From Nitrospirota bacterium (GTDB lineage Bacteria > Nitrospirota_A > Leptospirillia > Leptospirillales > Leptospirillaceae): 11,508 bases of DNA. The translations under genes and the position numbers were made by a program. A model generated the notes under the pieces. The model made no database searches, had not been told where the DNA came from, and was given only the letters and a program-made list of their open reading frames with translations. Positions 7,431 to 11,508 of this stretch are shown piece by piece (position 1 is the first letter of the stretch; each line of letters starts with the position of its first letter). The DNA lies in assembly GCA_023480765.1 (NCBI GenBank), contig JAMCWZ010000058.1:1034-12541 (forward strand), in the 5' to 3' direction.

Positions 7431-8240
7431 ATGCACGTCAGAAAAAAGCTGTCGCGAACATTTCTTGCAGGAATGTGTCTGGCGTTTTCTGCCTTTTGCC
7501 CAACAATACTCCCCAACCCTTCCTTCGCAGAAGACACGAACGGTGTCTTCACCCCGGCGCCGGAGGAATCGATCCCGTCGGGGGGATTCGGGGACCTGAT
7601 CCGAAACGGCGAGAAGATCTTCACCCGGACGGGAGAGTATGCCGGACGCTACACGGGCAACAAACTGACATGCGAGAGCTGTCATCTGGATCGCGGGAGA
7701 AAGGCCTACTCGGCTCCCCTGTGGGGGGCCTATGTCATGTACCCCCGTTACAGGAAGAAAAACCACAGGGTCAACACTCTTGCCGAGCGCATCCAGGGAT
7801 GCTTCCGTTTTTCCATGAACGGAAAAGCCCCTCCCGTGGACGGACGCACCATCAAATCGCTGATCGCCTACAGTTTCTGGATGTCCCGGGGAGCCCCCGT
7901 GGGAGTGAAGCTGAAAGGGAGCCGAATGGTAACGCTCCCAAAACCAGCGGAAACGCCGGATCCGATCCGGGGGAAAAAGGTGTATGTCGCGCGATGCGCC
8001 CTCTGTCATGGACTCCACGGGCAGGGCCGGATCTCCCGTGGCGAAATCGCTTTCCCGCCGGTTTGGGGCGACGGTTCCTACAACAAGGGGGCCGGATTTT
8101 ATAAAGTGGCAAAACTCGCCGGGTTCATCAAAATGAATATGCCTCTTTCGAAGGGAGCATCCCTTCCGGCGCAGATGGCCTGGGATGTAGCCGCCTATAT
8201 CGACAGTCAACCCCGACCGGAAAAGCCCCTCTCAAAATGA
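7431..8240 (+). CDS. tsdA: TsdA-like diheme cytochrome c (thiosulfate dehydrogenase / tetrathionate reductase family), copy 1
   Basis: 269 residues, ATG with GGAAGGAGAGG just upstream. Signal peptide ending near SFAE (residue ~34). Heme sites CESCH (81-85) and CALCH (189-193). Between them lies RIQGCFRFSMNG (120-131). In TsdA of Allochromatium vinosum, as I recall, a Cys ligates the active-site heme, with an Arg four residues before and a Ser four after; here these are C124, R120 and S128. After the second heme, FIKMNMPL gives adjacent Lys234-Met235, matching the Lys/Met ligand-switch pair of heme 2, and PPVWG and DVAAYI complete the family pattern. TsdA interconverts thiosulfate and tetrathionate with two electrons in the periplasm; direction and substrate here are inferred. 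It is second in the cytochrome operon, 15 bp after the c4-like gene and 64 bp before its paralog. Confidence 0.8.
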   Translation: MHVRKKLSRTFLAGMCLAFSAFCPTILPNPSFAEDTNGVFTPAPEESIPSGGFGDLIRNGEKIFTRTGEYAGRYTGNKLTCESCHLDRGRKAYSAPLWGAYVMYPRYRKKNHRVNTLAERIQGCFRFSMNGKAPPVDGRTIKSLIAYSFWMSRGAPVGVKLKGSRMVTLPKPAETPDPIRGKKVYVARCALCHGLHGQGRISRGEIAFPPVWGDGSYNKGAGFYKVAKLAGFIKMNMPLSKGASLPAQMAWDVAAYIDSQPRPEKPLSK

Positions 8241-8249
8241 GTTCCCCCA

Positions 8250-8261
8250 CTCTGATCAGAG
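8250..8261. promoter_or_regulatory. 12-bp perfect palindrome CTCTGATCAGAG in the tsdA1-tsdA2 gap
   Basis: CTCTGATCAGAG reads the same on both strands, ten bases after the stop codon of the first TsdA-like gene. It could be half of a double operator with the palindrome at 8274-8288, or a small RNA fold. No specific regulator is recognised. Confidence 0.3.
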
Positions 8262-8273
8262 GACCTTTCCCGA

Positions 8274-8288
8274 TGTTCACGGTGAACA
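8274..8288. promoter_or_regulatory. 15-bp perfect dyad TGTTCAC-G-GTGAACA directly before the tsdA2 ribosome site
   Basis: Seven-base arms TGTTCAC and GTGAACA flank one base, ending two bases before the GAAGGAGAAG ribosome site (8291-8300) of the second TsdA-like gene. As DNA it looks like an operator for a dimeric regulator. As RNA it could form a six-pair stem with a three-base loop next to the ribosome site and modulate translation. Neither is demonstrated. Confidence 0.4.
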
Positions 8289-8304
8289 CGGAAGGAGAAG
8301 TTGC

Positions 8305-9114
8305 ATGTTGAACAGGTACCGATTCCTTTTCCTTCAGACAGCACTGGCCGTCATGTTTCTCCTTGGCCCGACCCACATTGTGCTGTCTTCCGAAAATGAC
8401 GCCGGAGTCTTTCACCCCCCTGGCCCCGGCGAATACCCGCCAGGGCCACTGGGAGACCTCGTGAGAAAGGGCGAAAAGATTTTTACCCAAACGGGAACTT
8501 ACGCTCCGCGCTATACGGGAAACAGCCTGACGTGCGCAAGCTGCCATCTCGATGCCGGCAGAAAGCCCTATGCCGCGCCCATGTGGGCGGCATATGTCCA
8601 CTACCCCCGGTTCGACGAGAAGAAAAACGCATTGATTCAGTTAAACGACCGGATACGCGCCTGTTTCCGAAACAGCCTGCATGGAACCCCTCCTCCTGCC
8701 AACGGGGAAACCGTTCGAGCCCTCAATGCCTATATTTTCTGGTTGGCCAAGGGAGCACCGGTGGGGCTCCCGCTCAAGGGGCAAGGGTTCCGGACCATCG
8801 CAATGCCGAAACAGGACTCTCCCTTGTTCCGGGGACCCCATATTCTTCGGATGCCGGACACGCTTAAAGGGATGACCCTTTACCAGAACCGATGTGCCTC
8901 CTGCCATGGCATGAATGGTCAGGGCAACCGGTCCTTCGGGGGACCACCGGTCTGGGGAGCCCGGTCCTACCCAGTGGAGTCCGGCTTCCATTCCGTCCGG
9001 GTATTGGCCGAATTTCTCAAAATGAACATGCCCCCCGGCGATTCAAACAGACTGACCGACCAGGAGTCCTGGGACATTGCGGCGTATGTCGCAAGTCAGC
9101 CTCGCCCCCGTTAA
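8305..9114 (+). CDS. tsdA: TsdA-like diheme cytochrome c, diverged copy 2
   Basis: 269 residues from ATG 8305, ribosome site GAAGGAGAAG at 8291-8300. An N-terminal hydrophobic signal segment (FLFLQTALAVMFLLG) ends near LSS (~29). Heme sites are CASCH (77-81) and CASCH (197-201). The Cys-ligand region is RIRACFRNSLHG (116-127) with C120, R116 and S124 keeping the TsdA spacing. The heme-2 ligand region is FLKMNMPP with adjacent K239-M240. By eye about half of the aligned residues match the preceding gene, and total length is identical, so this is a tandem duplication that has diverged (SMNG became SLHG; the loop before the second heme, about 172-190, is rebuilt). It may have another substrate or run in the opposite direction. 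It is last in the operon and ends 29 bp from the convergent gene; no strong terminator is visible in that gap. Confidence 0.78.
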   Translation: MLNRYRFLFLQTALAVMFLLGPTHIVLSSENDAGVFHPPGPGEYPPGPLGDLVRKGEKIFTQTGTYAPRYTGNSLTCASCHLDAGRKPYAAPMWAAYVHYPRFDEKKNALIQLNDRIRACFRNSLHGTPPPANGETVRALNAYIFWLAKGAPVGLPLKGQGFRTIAMPKQDSPLFRGPHILRMPDTLKGMTLYQNRCASCHGMNGQGNRSFGGPPVWGARSYPVESGFHSVRVLAEFLKMNMPPGDSNRLTDQESWDIAAYVASQPRPR

Positions 9115-9143
9115 CCGGAGGGGCACAGGAGGGGGTCATCAGG

Positions 9144-9752
9144 TTAATCCGGAAATTCCAGGGTGGAGAACACGTGAAACATGTCTGATGAGGCGTTCTC
9201 GGTCAGGACCAGCTCCGCCAGGTCCTGTGATCCGTCAGTGTTGGTATAACCGACGGCAATCATGGAGGGAGCACTTCTGAACTGGGATTTGACAAAAACA
9301 AATCGGCCTTCCCTGTCCAGGGAACAATCGTCTTTGATGTCGTCAAGACGGACCGTGTCCCCTGTGTGCGTAAATATTGTTTTTCCCTGGACATTGACCA
9401 CATGCCGCATATTCATCAGCACATATCCGGAACCGCCGCCCTGAAAGTTCCGCCCCACCCGACGGACCCACATCTGCACTTGACGTCCCGGATCCGTTCG
9501 CCGGGGGAACACGAAATGGATCGAGAGAGGCGCTTCTCCGGCGGACTCGAGAGTGCGCACATGAAACACTCCACCCGCTGCCAGTCTGAGTCCCGCGACC
9601 TTGGACTGATAGGATTTGGGACCATTGCTGTTCGGGTCCCACATGGACGCATCGGCATTGTCTCCACCACACAGTAAAAGCAGATCTCCCTTTTCGACTG
9701 CCATTGATCCGAGTCTTTTCATCTCCAAACGAATATGATCGTTCCCGTCCAA
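9144..9752 (-). CDS. Unrecognised cytoplasmic-type beta-rich protein
   Basis: 202 residues if started at TTG 9752-9750. I chose this start because GGGAGG lies five bases upstream, while the in-frame TTG at 9779 (211 residues) has no ribosome site and an in-frame stop closes the frame soon above it. There is no signal peptide or membrane segment. The chain alternates short hydrophobic strands and turns (GDLLLLCGG, GLRLAAGGVFHVRTL, PLSIHFVFPRR, RFVFVKSQF, PSMIAVGYTNTDGS), suggesting an all-beta fold such as a jelly roll or adhesin-like domain; that is inference. I recognise no family, catalytic motif or cofactor site. It is convergent with the cytochrome operon and is the last gene before the tRNA-fragment boundary. 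Base composition resembles the genes to its left, so it appears to belong to the host chromosome. Confidence 0.65.
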   Translation of the reverse strand: MDGNDHIRLEMKRLGSMAVEKGDLLLLCGGDNADASMWDPNSNGPKSYQSKVAGLRLAAGGVFHVRTLESAGEAPLSIHFVFPRRTDPGRQVQMWVRRVGRNFQGGGSGYVLMNMRHVVNVQGKTIFTHTGDTVRLDDIKDDCSLDREGRFVFVKSQFRSAPSMIAVGYTNTDGSQDLAELVLTENASSDMFHVFSTLEFPD

Positions 9753-9756
9753 GGTC

Positions 9757-9764
9757 GCCTCCCT
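9757..9764 (-). promoter_or_regulatory. Ribosome binding site AGGGAGGC fixing the start of the 9144-9752 gene
   Basis: On the minus strand AGGGAGGC precedes TTG 9752-9750 with the GGAGG core five bases from the start. It is inside the longer frame that begins at 9779, so it decides between the two candidate starts. Confidence 0.5.
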
Positions 9765-9779
9765 CTCGAATCTGGGCAA

Positions 9780-10199
9780 TGAAGTGCCAAATGTTTCTTA
9801 TTTTATCATAATCAGTCTTGAAGGGTTCATACGGCTTCCGGTTTTCTCCGTAACGCTGGATCCTGCATCCCCGAACGAGGGAATGGAACGATTGATTTCG
9901 TTCTTCCACCTGACTTTTGCACAGGACAGGCAGACTCCTGGACACTTGGATATTCTTGCCAAAAGAAAGAAAACGGGAGCTTGTCCTGTTCCGGCCTTGT
10001 TGCATATCCCGGGGGAAGTCCGAAAACACGTCCCTGTGATCAGGCGCTTCCTTTGCTTGTGGAAGGAGGGAGGTTTCGCAATTTTTGAATGTCGCAGGTG
10101 CGTGACCAGAAAAGATTCTGGAAAAAGGGGGATTCGTGGTCTAGAAAAGGGCCCCGAAATATCCGTCAAAAGGTCTTTCGTCGAATACCCTGATAAGAC
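9780..10199. other. Non-coding stretch between the unknown gene and the tRNA-Gly fragment
   Basis: No convincing gene. An open frame from 9784 on the plus strand runs to 10296 but lacks a good ribosome site, has no recognisable protein character and reads through the antisense of the tRNA fragment. An opposite-strand frame at 9798-10169 is equally featureless. The AT-rich stretch at about 9790-9820 may hold the promoter of the minus-strand gene. This DNA would be the chromosomal sequence that originally lay downstream of the tRNA gene. Confidence 0.45.
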
Positions 10200-10249
10200 T
10201 GGAGCGGGATACGGGATTCGAACCCGCGACTTTCAGCTTGGGAAGCGGA
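10200..10249 (-). pseudogene. 3' fragment of tRNA-Gly(CCC); probable attachment site marking one end of an integrated element
   Basis: Read on the minus strand this is the 3' part of a tRNA: anticodon loop TTCCCAA (10244-10238, anticodon CCC), 3' anticodon stem GCTGA, variable loop AAGTC, T arm GCGGG-TTCGAAT-CCCGT, acceptor strand ATCCCGC, discriminator T and encoded CCA (10202-10200). The 3' sequence CCCGCTCCA is typical of bacterial tRNA-Gly (5' GCGGGA...). The 5' acceptor strand, D arm and most of the 5' half are absent: no ATCCCGC-type partner occurs in the next 60 bases to the right. The 5' anticodon stem position is TCCGC, which pairs with GCTGA except for one mismatch, so identity seems to end inside the anticodon stem. 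Such a 3' tRNA remnant is the usual footprint of a tyrosine integrase that inserted at an anticodon loop. The element would lie to the right, with the intact tRNA at its far end. Confidence 0.72.
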
Positions 10250-10263
10250 TTCCTAAAAATGTT

Positions 10264-10327
10264 ACCAGTCGGCACCAGTCAACGATTTTTCAGTAATTAT
10301 AATTAGTTAATTTTTTAATAACCAGTC
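10264..10327 (+). repeat. Three direct copies of ACCAGTC next to the tRNA fragment
   Basis: Exact ACCAGTC copies start at 10264, 10274 and 10321, the first two one helical turn apart. Short direct repeats beside a tRNA-derived core are where integrases and excisionases bind (arm-type sites), so these are candidates for such sites. A 7-base word could recur by chance; the regular spacing and position are the argument. Confidence 0.35.
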
Positions 10328-10364
10328 TCTCAATGACTCTCATTTACCCTCATTTTTGACATGG

Positions 10365-10385
10365 AACGGACACCAAAACGGACAC
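10365..10385 (+). repeat. Tandem 9-mer AACGGACAC repeated with 12-bp period
   Basis: AACGGACAC occurs at 10365-10373 and again at 10377-10385, separated by CAA. It is the second direct-repeat pair within about 180 bp of the tRNA remnant and fits an integrase/excisionase-binding att arm. No protein match is possible from the window. Confidence 0.4.
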
Positions 10386-10420
10386 TTATAAAAAAGTGTC
10401 ATAACCTTTTATTTGTTATG
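10381..10420. repeat. Two adjoining inverted repeats (possible hairpins)
   Basis: GACACTT (10381-10387) pairs with AAGTGTC (10394-10400) across six A/T bases; immediately next, CATAAC (10400-10405) pairs with GTTATG (10415-10420) across nine bases. They may form hairpins at the end of a transcript or be protein sites; there is no clear run of T typical of an intrinsic terminator. Confidence 0.35.
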
Positions 10421-10558
10421 CAAGGGTCGAAAATGTGCGGCCGCTTGGTTCAAAAACAAGAAGACAAGCTCATCCCGATTTTAAAATCCGATATTAATCC
10501 TTTGGTAGCATAGAATTCCGAAACATTCTATAAAACCTGTAAAATCAAAGAATATCTT

Positions 10559-10622
10559 AGTTTGTGCTAGAATTTGGGAACCAAAAGAAAAGTTTGTGCT
10601 AGAATTTGGGAGCCGAAAGAAA
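10559..10622 (+). repeat. 32-bp tandem duplication upstream of the PIN operon, carrying extended -10-like boxes
   Basis: Units 10559-10590 and 10591-10622 match at 30 of 32 positions (A/G differences at unit positions 22 and 25) with no base between them. Each contains TGCTAGAAT (10565-10573 and 10597-10605), which fits an extended -10 (TGnTATAAT) with one change, and a dyad TTTGG-GAA-CCAAA in copy 1 that is damaged in copy 2 (CCGAA). The second copy ends 32 bases before the ATG at 10655. Repeated operator/promoter units of this kind are common ahead of autoregulated toxin-antitoxin operons; that role is inferred. No good -35 box accompanies the boxes. Confidence 0.6.
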
Positions 10623-10654
10623 AATGTTAATTTAGCAATTCTCAGGAGAAATTA

Positions 10655-10909
10655 ATGGAAAAGAAAGTAAAACTACCTTTATTCGGACATGATGTCGATG
10701 CGTTCGATGTACCTATTGTTAAAAGCCAAGAAAATTTCAACGAGTACGAATTGGAGGACGGTTCGGTAATCCGGTTTAAAGTGGTTGCAACTTCGGTTCT
10801 TCGTCTTGATGGGCAATATACGCCTGAAGGCGATCCTGTATATTTAATCAAGAATGGTCAGGTTGTCACCGTTATAAGTGCCCCCGATAAATTACGAAAA
10901 ATAAAATAA
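10655..10909 (+). CDS. Small unrecognised protein, candidate antitoxin of the PIN operon
   Basis: 84 residues from ATG 10655 with CAGGAGA about seven bases upstream. No signal peptide or membrane segment. The chain is rich in charged residues and short strands: KLPLFGHDVDAFDVPIV, then NEYELEDGSVIRFKVV, then GQYTPEGDPVYLIKNGQVV, ending in a basic DKLRKIK tail. This suggests a small beta-rich fold. It does not resemble the AbrB/MazE, Phd/YefM or ribbon-helix-helix antitoxins that usually accompany PIN toxins. It is the first gene of a run of three: 12 bp before the next gene, which in turn overlaps the PIN gene. Being upstream of a PIN gene and behind a repeated promoter-like region makes an antitoxin or accessory role the main hypothesis. 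AT-rich codon use and an ATG start set it apart from the genes left of the tRNA fragment. Confidence 0.75.
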   Translation: MEKKVKLPLFGHDVDAFDVPIVKSQENFNEYELEDGSVIRFKVVATSVLRLDGQYTPEGDPVYLIKNGQVVTVISAPDKLRKIK

Positions 10910-10921
10910 GGATGAGCTAGA

Positions 10922-11158
10922 ATGCCAACCCAAATGCTTAATGCTCATGAAGGAATAATTTTAAATATTCTTTCCCAATTGTCTTATGTTAACTATTCCG
11001 GCGCCCTAGCAAATCAACTCCAACCCTCGGCCAATTCTTTGCTCCCAGAAAACATGCCAGTCCAATATCGAATTCAAAAACTGCGAAATTGGATCGAATC
11101 TATTCCACCTGTCCCCAATCTCCCCTTATCTGGTTTGGATAGGGAACAACTGTATTAA
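10922..11158 (+). CDS. Small unrecognised protein in the PIN operon
   Basis: 78 residues from ATG 10922, with AAGGATGAG upstream overlapping the tail of the previous gene's stop region. The sequence is mostly helical in character in its first half (HEGIILNILSQLSYVNYSGALANQL) and Pro-rich at the end (ESIPPVPNLPLSG). It carries no motif I recognise, no signal peptide and no typical DNA-binding element. Its stop TAA shares its final A with the ATG of the PIN-domain gene (TAATG at 11156-11160), an arrangement usual for translationally coupled toxin-antitoxin pairs, so it is the closest positional antitoxin candidate. The alternative is that the 84-residue protein upstream is the antitoxin and this one is a third component. 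Confidence 0.7.
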   Translation: MPTQMLNAHEGIILNILSQLSYVNYSGALANQLQPSANSLLPENMPVQYRIQKLRNWIESIPPVPNLPLSGLDREQLY

Positions 11159-11508
11159 TGTCAGCTTATCATCTTTTAGATACAAATGTAATAATACGTT
11201 TGTTTGATAAAAAAGACATAGCACATGAACCGTGTATGAAAACAATTGAAAATTTGTTTAGTTTCGGAAATGAACCATGTCTCACAACTCAAGTTCTCAT
11301 TGAATTTTGGGCAGTAACCACACGGAACCCTGAAAATAACGGTTTTGGCTGGAGTAAACTTGAAGTGTCTCGTCACATAGAGGGTCTTCTAGAGCAATTC
11401 ACATTTTTGCCGGAAAACTCAGATGTCTTCCCGGTATGGAAAAGTCTTGTTTTGGCGAACGACATCAAAGGTAAAAGGGTGCATGACGCTAGTATAGTGG
11501 CCCATAAA
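11158..11508 (+). CDS. PIN-domain toxin, VapC-like (3' end beyond window)
   Basis: 117 codons are visible and the frame is open at the window edge; the gene starts at an ATG overlapping the preceding stop by one base. The PIN-domain pattern is clear: HLLDTNVIIRLFD with catalytic Asp8, TTQVLIEFWAV with Glu49, and KGKRVHDASIVA with Asp110. These acidic residues bind Mg or Mn in VapC-type ribonucleases, which cut tRNA or rRNA and are silenced by a partner antitoxin. PIN domains are about 130 residues, so probably only the last few residues, including a possible fourth acidic residue, are missing. Expression is expected to be coupled to the 78-residue gene. The neighbouring proteins are not standard VapB antitoxins. 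AT-rich composition matches the putative element rather than the chromosome to the left. Confidence 0.88.
   Translation, partial: MSAYHLLDTNVIIRLFDKKDIAHEPCMKTIENLFSFGNEPCLTTQVLIEFWAVTTRNPENNGFGWSKLEVSRHIEGLLEQFTFLPENSDVFPVWKSLVLANDIKGKRVHDASIVAHK

Larger units (their letters stand above)
10250..10654. other. AT-rich non-coding region inside the left end of the putative element
   Basis: No gene on either strand. Composition turns sharply AT-rich just after the tRNA fragment. Besides the repeats listed separately, it holds a perfect 12-bp palindrome GATTTTAAAATC (10477-10488) and an inverted repeat ATAGAAT / ATTCTAT with an 8-base loop (10510-10531), followed by TATAAA at 10529-10534 that could be a -10 box. 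The right part should contain the promoter of the three-gene operon starting at 10655. Confidence 0.5.

Noticed and set aside
6669..8210. 513-codon open frame on the minus strand across two cytochrome genes
   Set aside because: It lies opposite two genes proven by heme motifs, signal peptides and ribosome sites, and its translation has no protein-family character.
9112..9147. TTAACC / GGTTAA inverted repeat between the convergent cytochrome and unknown genes as a two-way terminator
   Set aside because: Six-base arms with a 24-base loop and no T-run are too weak to call a terminator.
10200..10290. A complete tRNA-Gly gene
   Set aside because: No 5' acceptor strand or D arm can be found to the right of the anticodon loop, so only the 3' half is present.
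9784..10296. 170-codon plus-strand frame
   Set aside because: Its end contains GYGIRTRDFQLGK, the familiar false translation of a tRNA antisense strand, and the rest has no protein signal.
10395..10425. A dif/pdif-like Xer site, since CATAA and TTATG arms face each other beside a toxin-antitoxin-like operon
   Set aside because: The spacer is 11 bases instead of 6-8 and the outer arm bases do not match the Xer consensus.
10559..10622. CRISPR-like array
   Set aside because: Only two abutting units with no spacer between them; it is a tandem duplication.

Overview
The left part of the window (1 to about 10,200) is fairly GC-rich and uses many TTG and GTG starts behind strong GGAGG-type ribosome sites (TTG for bcsQ-like, crt-like and GGDEF/EAL; GTG for the PEGA gene and the first cytochrome). 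It holds cellulose-export-like genes, a c-di-GMP protein and a cluster of secreted multiheme cytochromes c. This fits an acidophilic chemolithoautotroph of the Leptospirillum (Nitrospirota) type. That assignment is an inference from gene content and recall; no rRNA or marker gene confirms it.

Layout. (1) 1-2828, plus strand: the C-terminus of an outer-membrane beta-barrel protein, a BcsQ/YhjQ-like ParA-family ATPase with degenerate motifs, and a CrtISO/CrtD-type FAD carotenoid desaturase-like oxidoreductase, probably one operon (the barrel could be a BcsC-like cellulose porin). (2) 2813-3334, minus strand: a secreted proline-rich PEGA-domain protein whose end overlaps the desaturase gene tail to tail. 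(3) 3622-6474: a two-TM sensor with GAF, intact GGDEF with I-site, a degenerate EAL domain and a C-terminal CZB-like zinc-binding module. (4) 6738-9114: a three-gene cytochrome operon, a c4-like diheme cytochrome followed by two tandem TsdA-like diheme cytochromes (thiosulfate dehydrogenase/tetrathionate reductase family). Two perfect palindromes lie in the gap before the last gene. (5) 9144-9752, minus strand: an unrecognised beta-rich protein.

(6) From about 10,200 the character changes. A 3' fragment of a tRNA-Gly(CCC) gene (minus strand, anticodon stem-loop to CCA, no 5' half) marks what looks like an attachment-site end of an integrated element. The DNA to its right is AT-rich, has short direct and inverted repeats typical of an att region, then a 32-bp tandem duplication carrying extended -10-like boxes, then a tight three-gene operon of two unrecognised small proteins and a PIN-domain (VapC-like) toxin cut by the window end. 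The intact tRNA-Gly and an integrase would be expected beyond the right edge.

How the parts may work together (inference): the GGDEF/EAL protein could feed c-di-GMP to the neighbouring cellulose/exopolysaccharide system. The cytochrome operon would pass electrons from a sulfur-compound dehydrogenase to a c4-type carrier. The PIN operon would stabilise the integrated element.
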